NCBI GenBank assembly: GCA_941918925.1
Contig: OW799234.1
Span: forward strand, 9,019,001 to 9,083,000
Direction: 5' to 3'
Length of the DNA: 64,000 nucleotides
DNA from: Phyto melanocephala
Lineage: Eukaryota; Arthropoda; Insecta; Diptera; Rhinophoridae
In this document: positions 1-10,270 of the stretch, in pieces
Position numbering within the stretch: the first letter of the stretch is position 1
Layout: each line of letters opens with the position of its first letter
Translations under genes and position numbers: made by a program
The notes under the pieces: model-generated
The model's database searches: none
Told to the model about the DNA's origin: nothing
What the model saw: only the letters and a program-made list of their open reading frames with translations

Positions 1-226
1 TTATTTTTCCCAATTCTGGGGGTGGTACCCCCTAAAATATTCTGGTAACGCCAATGCATTAACATCTTCACATCACTAAGATTGCTAAAAATGTGTTTCT
101 GTAACTCAAAAGTCAAAAAAATAACGCAAACATAGCTGGACTTTCAATTTCACAAACCTACTGAGGAGATCGATATTTACGTAGGCAATCTTAAGATTAT
201 AAAATACACCCCTTCATTCCCTTAAG

Positions 227-530
227 GCTATAATACACGGCATGTTTTTTACATCTGGCTTCAAAATTTGTGAGACATATGTAAATCTACATGTCTGTCA
301 AAATTGTACTTTTACGCTGACTGCTTTGCAGCAGCAGAGATTTCTGCCAACGACTGATGTCACATGTTTTGACAGAAGAAAATAGAGCGTACTCTAATTG
401 AAATTTTGTCAGATGTCTCAACGCATGTTTTTTTTACAGAAGAAATGTTTTTTAAGGTAACACACGACATGTTTGTATTAGCAGTAGAGAATTTGACAAA
501 TCAGATGTAAAAAACATGCCGTATATTAGC
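227..530. mobile_element. MITE with ~29-31 bp inverted ends
   Basis: The left end (227-257) and right end (502-530) are near-perfect inverted copies around the core GGCATGTTTTTTACATCTG. The interior, about 245 bp, has no coding frame. The size and structure fit a non-autonomous DNA transposon. The left terminus (CTATAATACACGGCATG) resembles the ends of the element at 47404-47594, so the two may be cousins. I could not fix a target duplication. Confidence 0.65.
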
Positions 531-540
531 TCCTTTACTC

Positions 541-1059
541 ATGCTTACAAACTGGCTGATAAATGCGGAATAACTTAGGAATATCAGCATACTCTTAGTA
601 GAAATTCCAGTCGAAAAGAATTAACGAAATTGAGAGAATGGAATAATGGTATAACGCGGGTGGGAAAAGAGTTTAAGTACAATAGCTGTCTTGATAAAAA
701 GAGTCTTTAGGTAATTTTTCTGGACACTGTTCAGTTCTAAAGTATGATTTCATCGACTCCAAAAACAGTAAGATACCACAACTTTTCGGGCTAATAAAAA
801 TAAATACGAATTATTTTATTGAATTTTCAATGATTTTTTCTTATTACACAGTGTTCCAAAATTACCAACTTCAAAAGCGTTTAAAACAAAATCTCGCACT
901 GAACTAATAAAAACCCTTTAAGGATTTGTTATGGATAATGTTTTTCATTTGCAATTGGTCTTATCCCAATCGCATTCGGAAAGTTCAATTTTGTATCAAA
1001 GTAATCAATTTAATTGGCTAGACAGAAAAATATTTGAAAAGGCTTTACACAGTAAAAAA
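541..1059. other. Intergenic, no feature seen
   Basis: AT-rich sequence between two repeats. No coding frame or repeat structure recognised. Confidence 0.5.
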
Positions 1060-1462
1060 CGGTATATATAGGTTTGTCATTCCATTGGAAATTTCTACAT
1101 TTTTCATTTCCGACCCCATAAAGTATATATTTTCTGAAAGCTTATGAATAGGGGAGTCGATTAGGCTCTGTCAGTCTGTCCGTGTGTATGTTGAAATCAA
1201 CTTTTTGAAACCCCCCGACATCGCTTGGATTTGGGTGAGGTATTACAATATCAGAAATATTCGGAAGTATCGCTATTGAAAATCAGAAACATCGGTGCAT
1301 AAACAACTGAGATATGAGCAAAAACCCACGACCACCTCGATTTTTTTCACAACAACAACGTATATACACATACAAACGTGGTATACTGGTAAGAGTAAAT
1401 AAACGTGGCATCAAATCCCAGCTGAGCCAAAAAAAAATTTTTATTTTTTATTTTGTATAATA

Positions 1463-1981
1463 CAGTGCTGTCTGGGTAGAGTAAACTAATTTTTGCAGAG
1501 CTGTTTCACTATACCCAGGTTGTTCACTAAATCAAGGTTGAAACGCTGTGCCAAAGAACTAACACTAGCACTTTTTTCAATTTCTTTTATGTCGCTTTTT
1601 TGTTTTAAGGATAAATGCTTTCTTTTTTTCGAATCCATTTTTATGTAACAGTTATATAAGCACCAATTACATATTCAGAAATTAACTTTGAGACACGACC
1701 TTAATGGAACATGCGCGCAGACTTAAATAAATTAACACTTCATGGAATGCGTAGTTGTGAGAGTAACTTGTCTACTTACTCTAAAAGAATCGTTACTTTA
1801 CCGTTATTTTATGTTCTGTTTAATTTTTGTACTCTATCATTGTTTTTCTCACTATAAAGTATGTTTACTCTATAGAGGTTCATGAGTGTTCACTCTACAG
1901 AGTAAACAATGTAAACATTTTGGTGTTCACTCTAATGAGGTATTCATAGCATCGGGGGTTCACTCTACCCAGACAGCACTG
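1463..1981 (-). mobile_element. Pogo/Tigger-derived deletion element, TA flanks
   Basis: Inverted termini begin CAGTGCTGTCTGGGTAGAGT on both sides, and each end is flanked by TA (1461-1462 and 1982-1983). Both the CAG start and the TA target are typical of Tc1/mariner-superfamily elements. The interior holds several degenerate copies of the terminal TTCACTCTA motif. At 519 bp it is far too short to encode a whole transposase, but it retains the N-terminal coding fragment described at 1486-1638 on the minus strand. It sits inside the DINE-like repeat, so it is the younger insertion. Confidence 0.8.
1486..1638 (-). pseudogene. Pogo/Tigger transposase N-terminal HTH remnant
   Basis: An ATG-initiated frame of 50 codons begins MDSKKRKHLSLKQKSDIKEI and continues with EKSASVSSLAQRFNLD. 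The basic start, the LSLKQK...I..IEK.ASV..LA..FN spacing and the position next to the terminal repeat match the N-terminal CENP-B/Pipsqueak-type helix-turn-helix of pogo/Tigger transposases (family knowledge). The frame stops at TAG just inside the left terminal repeat. The DNA-binding second half and the DDE catalytic domain are absent, so this can only be a relic. It might still bind element ends if expressed, but there is no evidence that it is. Confidence 0.65.
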
Positions 1982-2335
1982 TAATTATATTTTTATAATT
2001 TTTTTTATATATGTCTTTTTTAAATTTTTTTAATATTTTTTTTCTTTATTTTTTATTTTATATATTATTTATATTATTTATATTTTTTATTTTTTAATTT
2101 TCTTTTTAATGTTTTTTTTTATTTTATTTTTTTAATTTTTTTTATTTTTTTAATATTTTTTTAATTAATTTTTTACATTTTTTTTAATTTTTTTTTTTAT
2201 TATTTATATAATTTTACAATGGGATGTATTTATATATTTATGTTTTTTATATGTATGTAATATGTATATGTATGTTATACAAATAAGATAAGATTCGGCA
2301 CAGCCGAATATAGCTCTCTCTTACTTGTTTTTATC

Positions 2336-3096
2336 TAATAATTGTTTAAAACAATTCATTGCATTATTAAAAAATTTAAAAAGAAAATAAAAATTATGCA
2401 AAAATTAAAATTGATTTCTGTGACAGGCCTGAATGTAAGTACATTTCCTCTTAATATCAAAAAGAGTGATGTGTTTCAATGACTGTCAATATTTACTTTT
2501 TTTAAGTAAACCTTTTTAATCTATAACAAATAATAATGTCAACACTATTAACAGCATTTATTAAATCGAACAACAGCAATAGTAAACAAAGAAAAATTTA
2601 AATAAAAAATAAAAGAGTTTCCTAATTTTTAAGCAGACAAAACTAAAAAAAAAAAACAAATCGCCCTACGTCCAGTTCGTGTGCTTTGACTTTATAAAAA
2701 ACAAAAAATTCTAACTACAGTTTTGTATGGTAAAAAGATAAACAACAATGTAGAGAAAATATGTTCAAGGTTTTATATTTTCAACTTACATATACATACA
2801 TACATACAAATTCCAACAACAGTAAAAAGACAAAAACAAAACAAAAATTAAAATTAAAAACACGACAACTTAAGAATGTTTTGTAATTTGTTTCCCCTTT
2901 CATTCAGCTTAAAAATAATTGATTTAAAATCCAGCATATGTTGAAAATAACGCACTGTAATTCAAAATTCAATTATATTATGATTTGTTGGGTGTATTTA
3001 AACTTTAAAATTTTTTTATACCCTCCACCACCAATTTTGGTAGCTTTAAAGGTTTTTCAGTACTTGTGATTTTTATAATTTTACAAAAAAAACGGG
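2336..3096. other. AT-rich spacer, no gene seen
   Basis: Poly-A runs and a short CATA microsatellite around 2790-2808. Near 3017-3045 there is a 'tataccctccaccacc...ttggt' stretch resembling the head of the repeat at 45253, probably the edge of another decayed repeat. Confidence 0.4.
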
Positions 3097-3635
3097 ATTT
3101 TTTCAGCAGGATGGCGATCCTAAGCATACAACCAAAATCGTAAAAGAATGGCTTAATGGTCAAAATTTTCGATTGATGCAGTGGCCAGCTCAAAGTCCCG
3201 ACGAAGCAAGCCCATTTAGAATTTGTGGTCAATAGTGAAGAGATGGTTGGGACAATACCAATCACCACCAACTAGTTTGGACGAGCTTTGCCAACGGGTT
3301 CTTTTTGAGTGGGAAAGTATTCTAAAATAAGTGATTTAGAAATTGGTAGAAAGTACGCCAAAACGTATAGAAAATGTTTCACGCAACAAAGGATATTGGA
3401 CTAAACACTAAAAATAGTGTTAAAATTCTTCAGAGAGGAACTATTTATACACGGCTGCAAAATTCAGTATTTGCGAAAAGTTTTGGTTAAGTTTGTTTTT
3501 TTTTTTTTAAGAATTTAAAAATTTTAGTTTCAGTGGTTAAACTATTTTGTAAAGTAATAAAACATAAAATAATACAATAAAGAAAAAGTGGATTTGGAAT
3601 GAGTACAAACGTGTACTCATTTTTGCACCATACTG
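3097..3635 (+). pseudogene. Tc1-type transposase 3' half, degenerate
   Basis: The plus strand reads FFQQDGDPKHTTKIVKEWL, then LMQWPAQSPDEASPF, then LDELCQRVLFEWESIL and KLVEST.KRIENVSRNKGYW. This is the C-terminal catalytic half of a Tc1-family transposase (QQDxDPKH; WPxQSPDxNPIENLW; KLVESxPRRI). The expected NPIE glutamate is replaced by SPFR. In-frame stops occur after ICGQ (about 3233) and after WESILK (about 3330). The 3' terminus CACCATACTG followed by TA lies at about 3626-3637, a Tc1-like inverted terminus. The 5' half and 5' terminus are missing. Dead copy. Confidence 0.8.
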
Positions 3636-3639
3636 TATA

Positions 3640-4338
3640 CAATTTGTATAGGTATTTACGCAGAAGAAGCTAGTTAATGTTTGATAGTGAAGTATTGGTG
3701 TTAATAAAATATATTTTTATAAAACAATAAACAAAAACTGATCTCAAGCTCAGCAAAACGAACAAGAAGAAAAAGGGACTTAAAGAATACAATTTACTCC
3801 ATAAAAATTGTACTTACAATACTGACCGAAGCAATTGAAATCGGTTAAATGGAATTAAAGCTATTTGCAAAAATCTAAACAAAACTTAAAAATGTTACCA
3901 CATCACACTTTTAAACAACAAATCGGTGGCAATAAGGAAAAACTGCTTATGTCTGTTTTCTTTTTTTATGTTTTTCAGGAAAGCACTTTTAAATTTTTGA
4001 GTTGATTTTTAAAAATTGTTTAAATTAAATGAATTTTGCGCTATACATATTAAAGAGCATATTAATTTTGGCAACATCGTCGTTGATTTTGAGACAATAT
4101 CACTTTTACACAACATCAATACTAATTTGGTATTCCCTAACAGTCTTATGTCGACGTTGCCTGATTATCGATAATGTTAATAAAATATAAACTAACATCT
4201 AATATCTGTGTCGGTAAATTGATTTGTTTACTGCTGTTTGTAAAATAAAATAAAAATAAAAATTTTGTGAAAAAACTAAAAGGGTGTATTAAATTAAAAT
4301 CAAAGTAAATTAAAAAATAAAAATATATTAAAAACGAA
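3640..4338. other. AT-rich spacer, possible Harbinger left flank
   Basis: Contains GGCAACATCGTCG at about 4069 and GACGTTGCC at about 4153. These could be the end of the PIF/Harbinger relic that follows, but I could not pair them cleanly with a right end. No gene seen. Confidence 0.35.
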
Positions 4339-4470
4339 ATGTTCTTTCTTTCCGACTCTGATTCGGGTGGCGAAGAAAATAAGAAACCATTAATGGTGTA
4401 AAGAAGACTGCTCAAACAAATGTCAAGAATCTTTCAATTGCCAGATGTATTTGTAAAGCACTATTTACCA
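4339..4470 (+). pseudogene. PIF/Harbinger transposase N-terminus, remnant
   Basis: The plus strand starts MFFLSDSDSGGEENKKPLMV and is followed, across a TAA and a frame-neutral continuation, by RRLLKQMSRIFQLPDVFVKHYL. The RRLL....FQLPD..F.K.Y pattern matches the extreme N-terminus of HARBI1-type PIF/Harbinger transposases (family knowledge), which usually reads RRLLRD...F.LPD..F...FRL. Coding then breaks off at about 4470, where it meets the 3' end of the Myb-like gene on the other strand. That is a head-to-head collapse explained by one large internal deletion. No DDE domain remains. Confidence 0.55.
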
Positions 4471-4664
4471 TACCCTTTGCCATCCATCACTTGTTCTATT
4501 TGGTGAGCCAAGGGCGTACAGAGCAGTCGCAACACTTTCCCATTGTTCCTTAAAATTAGTAGGAACAGTGCCCCTGTGAAAACCTTTGGCAAGTGATGGA
4601 TTTTTTCCAACTCTTCCACTAATTTTTCAAATTGACTGAGGTTGATAATTTTAGTTTTGTCCAT
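4461..4664 (-). pseudogene. Harbinger-associated Myb/SANT-like protein, frameshifted
   Basis: The minus-strand frame begins MDKTKIINLSQFEKLVEELE. After EKIHH the similarity jumps to the next frame: LAKGFHRGTVPTNFKEQWES, then VATALYALGSPNRTSDGWQ and RVW. Together this is the Myb/SANT-like DNA-binding domain (Myb_DNA-bind_5 type) encoded by the second gene of PIF/Harbinger transposons. The recurring features are 'LV..LE..P.LAKGF', 'W..VA..LN.LG' and 'W...W'. The single-base frameshift near 4580 and the truncation after RVW make it non-functional. Its antisense position beside a transposase N-terminus supports the assignment. Confidence 0.6.
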
Positions 4665-4669
4665 TTTTT

Positions 4670-6965
4670 ACTTTTTTGGCACTTTTTTCTATTTAATTTT
4701 TAATTTCTTCATTCTTTTTAATTTTTTTTTTTTTTTGTACACGACACCACGGCAATTTAAGGCAACATCAATTTAAAATTTTTTTTTACAAAATACCGAA
4801 CATGTGTTGCCATTCATCGACAAATAGCAATATTGTCAACGAGAATAAGGACTGACAACTGTTATAGCTGTTAAGCGGCCAAAATTAAAAAAAAAAAAAA
4901 ACGACAAAAAGTGGTGAATTTTCTACATTTTCGACTTTTTGACCATGAAAACGATGGTCAAAGTAATATGTTCAGAGAAATTGTAGCCCGAGAAAATAGC
5001 TACAACTTTACTTTTGAAAATAAGTCAAAATAGTTCAAATAGTTAACGCAATATGAGCCCAAGAAAATTTGCAAATTTTCCAAAAAAAAATGTCTAAGTC
5101 TGAGAAAAAACTTAAAGTCAAAATCCGGAAGGTCGATTTTCACCGTAGACGTGTGGTCTAGTGGACTTTTTTGCTCAGTACAATCCCGAGAATTAGAAAC
5201 GCAAAACGTCCATTAAGATGTTTAAATCGCCCCACCCTAATGTGAATTTAGTTCTTATAAACGGTTTTCGTTTACATTTTTCTGTCTTAATTCTTTATTT
5301 AAAGAATTTTTTATATTTATTTTTAAATGGATGTCTCAAAAGAAGTTAAAAAAAAATAAAATTAAAATTCACTTTGTAGTGGGTGTATGTAGGGTACTAA
5401 TGATGCGGCACAGCCACATATAACATTTCAACTCTTGTTTTGTTTTTTTAATAATGGAGTTCAAAGTCTTCTTTTACACAAATTTCATTTTAAGTTCTTA
5501 TTCTCCCTCTGCGCTTATAGTATGTGTGTGTTGGAATTATCCACTTGTGTGCTACCAAAATTGTATGCAAATTATACATATAATTCTGTAGATACCTAAA
5601 AAAATTTATTTATTTTTTAACTTCTTATTTTGTTTATTATTTTCAAAAAAAAACTGTGTTTTTGTTGACAACACGTTTTAAGTTTTATTTATCAATACAT
5701 TTTATGAGGTCCATAAAAAATATATGCACAAACATACATACTTATATATTTATATGTATGTAACATGTATTTATGTATATACTACATGTAACATATAAAA
5801 TTTAAAATTCTGTTTAAAACCTGTTTTTAAATAGAACACGAACAATATAAAACGCGTGTTTTCAATGTATTGTTCAAAACTAATTCAAAATAATAATTAT
5901 AATAGAATTGTATAACCTTATCAAAAACATTTCATTAAAGAAATGGTTTAACAAAAATACAAGCCACACTTAAAAATAATTAGATTAAACATTTTGTTTC
6001 ACTACAAAACAAACAAAAAAAAAATTTGACTTTCTTAACCGGCCTTTTTTTAAACAATAAAAAAACTGCGCATTTAAAATTAAAAAAAAAAAATAAATAA
6101 AACAAGACTTTAAAGTAAATATTATCAGTACATATTTGTTTAATTTTTTTTTTTTTTTTTTTAATTTTTGGCTCGTAGTGCCTTTAACATTTTTATTGTT
6201 TATTGAGCATTATGTAATCATATTTTTTAAAATTTTATTTTTTTTAATTTTTTTCTGGCGACAAAATATTGAAGAAATTATTAAAATTACAAAATAATCG
6301 GTAAAAATTTGCTTCAATCAACATATTTTTTAAAATTATTTTGTTTTCTCAATCCTTAGAGCAGGGTTGTCAGATTTACTTTAAAAATAAATATTAAAAA
6401 TCGCCATAGCTTCTTTTTCTCAGTTTTTTGACAATGACAAACAAGTTTTTGTTTACGTTGACTACTCTCTTAAGTGAACAAACTCAAAAAGGCTCTATAA
6501 CGTGAACAATTTTTTTCACTGCATATGTTTTCTAGGCATGTAGACAATACTGAAATACGTTAATTTCGATTTGTAAAGTTTTGGGAATCCCTGTGTGTAT
6601 CCTTTAATTTATTTTTTTTTGTATGGTAAGAAAATCAAAAATATTTTTCTTATGGGAAACGGTGAATCAATCGGCATGAGTGTTAAAAAATCTTAATGTT
6701 TAGAGTTAAAAGAAAAGGAAATTCCTTTTTGATTTTGATAAAACAAATTCAAGTTCAAGCGTGTAGAACACAGGTTCATGAAATTCGACAATCGCTTACG
6801 TGAACAATTTCGTTAACATGAACTCCTTTGGTTTTAATTAGTTCACGTTACCGTGAACGTTAAGTACATTTTATTTACTTAAAAAAGACGATAAATATCA
6901 AATATTCTTTACACACCATCTAAACGAGCCACCAATTAATTCACAAACTTATGAATGCCTCAATG
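4670..6965. other. 2.3-kb AT-rich intergenic stretch
   Basis: No host gene seen. Around 4970-5240 is slightly less AT-rich unclassified unique-looking sequence. At 5388-5440 a 'gcggcacagccacatataacat...cttgtttt' tail resembles the 3' tail of the DINE-like repeat at 2300. The rest is poly-A/T runs and CATACATA microsatellite. Confidence 0.4.
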
Positions 6966-7078
6966 GCCGTATTCATAAAAAATATTTTAGGTTTATTAAA
7001 GGCTTATTTGACAGATGTTGTAGAGAAATTTGTCAAATAAGCCTTCAATAAACCTAAAATATTTTTTATGAATACGGC
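6966..7078. mobile_element. 113-bp fold-back MITE
   Basis: Arms 6966-7013 and 7031-7078 are 48-nt inverted copies that differ at one base, with a 17-nt loop. The sequence begins GCCGTATTCATAAAAAATAT and ends with its complement. As RNA it would form a near-perfect hairpin. It is non-coding. Whether it is a tiny transposon or a small-RNA hairpin source cannot be told from the sequence. Confidence 0.8.
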
Positions 7079-9339
7079 TCTTAAATACTATTTATAATAA
7101 AATTATATTTTCATATTGAATTTAGCATTTCTCAAAACAAATTTATGGCTCATGAAAAATAGCCAACAAAATCGCCAAAAATTTGCCATGTCGTCAAACA
7201 GGTTTTAATATCGCCACGTTTGGCAAGAATACGCCAGATCTGAAAACACTGCTTAGCAGAATTTCCATTCGATTTTATTTGGCAGCCTCTGTATATAAGA
7301 AGTAGCAGTTTTCTACATATTATATTCAGCAATGTTAAATTGACATACATATGTATACTGTTACTCTTTGTATAAAAACATTTAAGGTAAAAGAAAATTA
7401 CAAGAAATTTCGAAATTTTGCTTATTTTCATAATTTTATTACCTAAAAGCAATAATATTGCCTGGTTTTACTTAATTTCCTCTGGCATCATTGTACACGA
7501 TAAACAACAGTGTACAGTAACAGTCAAGAGCATTAACATGACATGTTATTTAACAGAATAATGCACTAGACATGCAGTGCATTAACAGAATATTACACAG
7601 TTACTTTGGTTGTGAAGAAATAAAATCAACAGCAATTTTTGAAACGAGTTGTTAACGTTTGTAAACTTTATGACACGTAAATATAAACATTTAGTGACAG
7701 TATTTTACATAAATATATAAACTTTAGAACAATAAAGATAAAATTAATTTAAATAAAACTACTTAAAAGGGCTTATGTTCCATGTACAACACAAAAATAT
7801 ACACTTTAAGAAAATAGTTTACACAAGTTGTTTCTAGTCAACTGAAGTGTTATATTAAAGTAAACACTTTTTGATGGCATTAGAATTTGGACTTTTATTG
7901 TAAAAAACAAACAAATAAAAATGTTTTAGTTTACGGCCATGTGAATGTCTTATTATTATTATTATTTATAATTGATTCTAAGGGAGTAATACAAATTTTA
8001 AAGTATTGAATGTGAAAAAAATTAATTCATAAATATTTTATAAATTTTTTAAGACAATATTTATTTCTGACTTGTTAATTTTTTTATTTTTAATTCTTAT
8101 ATACCTACGAAGAGATTACATTGTTTTCCTATTTGTGATAATGGAAGAATAAGCTGAAAAAGTAAGATCTATCCCGACACCAGCCGAGTGGAATGCACAC
8201 ACAGAAAACAGATTCATTGTGGCAACCGAATTTGTTGGGAGAACTAATTAAGTTGTCCTGAGCAATAAATTTCTAATACTGTTGTATTTTTTCGTTTATA
8301 AATATATAATATCTGTTCTTTTTACAAACTTTCAATATTTGCAATACTTTTTTTTTATTGTTTTAACCGTTTTCCAACCAATCCTTTTCCTGAGTGCATT
8401 TTCGAAACTAACTACGATTTTTTCATCAGCACTCTTTGATCGGAATTTTTTAGTGTTCGAAGTAAATGTCATCTATTTAACTCACAAGTTTTAATGAAAC
8501 AGAAAATTTAAATCAAACACATTATTTCTACTCATAATTACTGTCATACTGAGTGAGAACGAAATTTATCACAACTTATAGCATTTTCGGTTTTTTGTTA
8601 TTCTTCACCTTTTTTCTTATCACTTTTTTTTTCATTTATATATTTTATTTTGCTTTGAACCCTCAGTCTGATGGTAATGAAAGCTTTGTTGTTGTTTTTA
8701 CAACATTGTTTTTCTCATAATTTTGCCTGTACAGTTATTCAACAGAATGTTGGTACTGATAATGTTTAATAGAATTAAATGTTAAAATAAGATTTTAAAA
8801 AATCTTAAAGCGAAAGCCAATTTTATTACATATTAAAAAAAAGCAAACTGGAAAAGTTTTTTATTAAAATTGATTTTCTAGGATAGAGTGATTTTTCTAA
8901 GTGACTTATTAAAACAAATTTAAAAAAAAATTAACTTAATGTCTATTCTAATTAAAATACATCTTACATGTGCAAAGACAAAACAGTTGAGTACTTTTTC
9001 GCCTACCGTTTTGGATTCAAATTGTACTATTTTGTATTTCAGCAGTTACAACCGTTAAAAATTAAATAAAGCAATTCGTCTTTGTAAAACCATGTGTAAA
9101 AACAATTATACCGTAAATTATCTACTTTAAATTCCCACCAAAAAACTTTTCGAATATTTTAAACAGCATGGATATGACTCATTCCCTTACCGTATTGCAA
9201 TCATGGAAATGCCAAAATTCTTTGCATACGAAAGCGCAATTAAATATGTCTAAATTACTGCCCTAGAAAAAGTAAACACATTTATATCAGTAACAATTTA
9301 AGCTGTTCCTGGTAGAGATGTAATTAACTTTTATTAATT
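7079..9339. other. 2.3-kb AT-rich intergenic stretch
   Basis: No gene or complex repeat recognised. Small open frames here are AT-rich and lack recognisable motifs. Confidence 0.4.
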
Positions 9340-10270
9340 GTTAAATAGAGACCTACGAAGAGGTATATCGCATATAAAAATTATGCCTTCTCGAAGTGCT
9401 CTGCCTCTTCAATGTGTTGATTGTGTTGGGTACCAGGTCACAATGAAATTGTCGGCAATGAAATTGCTGACGAACTTGCGCGCGGTGGATCGGCACTGGT
9501 TTCGACGTGCAAAGAGGACATGGTGAGGCCTCCGATAGGTTACTATTTTGGGCGTATTAGGGCGTGGTTATCCGACAGGACTAATATGGCGTGGAGGAAC
9601 AGAAGGGACTGCAGAGTGTCAAGGGCTTTTTGGCCCAAGTTGAACTCAGCGGACTCTACGTTACTTCTGGGTCTGGATAGGGTATGTTTGAGGGCCAACT
9701 GGACACTGTCCTGTAAGAACCAGGATTAGTAGATGGGATCGCGGCACTCCGGACTATTGTAGGATTTGTGAGAATAAGGAGAAGCTAGAGTCTGTGGAAC
9801 ACATTGTCTGTCACTGCCCTAAGCTACAAAATCACAGGTTTAAGTGGTTGGGTAGACGATTTCACGATGAGTTGGATGATGTTTCGGAGTGCAAAGTGGG
9901 GAATATCATCGGATTTATCATAGAGGTCAGGTGTCTGGTGAACATGCAATGGGGCTCGTAGGAAATCTATATTTCTTTCTTCTATTCTATTTCCTTCTAA
10001 CTATTTCTTATATCTTCAGCAACCCCCTCTCTCTCTCTTTTCTAATCAATCCTCTATCTTATACTTATAAAGGGAAACTCAATGGACCATGTTGGTCTCC
10101 GAGTGTGGGTGTTGGTGGTGGCTCTTGCTTCCTGCATCCCCCTTTCCTACTGACCTACCTACCTAAAAATGCTCTGGGAAGCAATTTAGAGATTCAATAA
10201 GCGCTCTTGGGTAATAAAGTTTTTCGGTGGGTTAAAAGAATTATAAGAAAATTAAAATAATAAAAAAAAG
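9340..10270 (+). pseudogene. Non-LTR retrotransposon 3' fragment: RNase H end and 3' UTR
   Basis: After an in-frame TGA at 9418, the frame reads LCWVPGHNEIVGNEIADELA, with the conserved RNase H ending (WVPGH...GNE.AD.LA). VRPPIGYYFGRIRAWLSD and NRRDCRVSRAFWP follow. After a frameshift near 9720 the text continues with YCRICENKEKLESVEHIVC, a C-x2-C...H-x4-C knuckle, and WLGRRFHDELDDV. This is the C-terminus of ORF2 of a non-LTR element with an RNase H domain (I/R1-like group). A 3' UTR with AATAAAG near 10213 and an A-rich tail (10240-10270) follow. The reverse transcriptase and 5' part are missing, as in a typical truncated insertion. The fragment at 47690-48390 is the same family. Confidence 0.8.

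Larger units (their letters stand above)
1060..2325 (+). mobile_element. Helentron/DINE-like interspersed repeat, with nested insertion
   Basis: The repeat starts near GGTATATATAGG. It carries the block CCCCATAAAGTATATATTTTC, then GTCTGTCCGTGTGTATG, then an 'acatcgc...gagatatgagcaaaaa' stretch. It ends near a GGCACAGCCGAATATAGC stem followed by an acttgttttt tail at about 2325. The combination of a TA run and a GTCY run is the hallmark of DINE-1/mini-me repeats of flies (family knowledge). Related copies lie at 18014-18650 (+), 45253-46300 (+) and 49311-50006 (-). A pogo-like element (1463-1981) splits it, and 1985-2215 is an almost pure A/T tract. Non-coding. Confidence 0.6.

Noticed and set aside
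5145..5175. tRNA-like GTGTGGTCTAGTGG
   Set aside because: Resembles part of a tRNA D-arm, but no acceptor, anticodon or T-arm pairing could be found around it.
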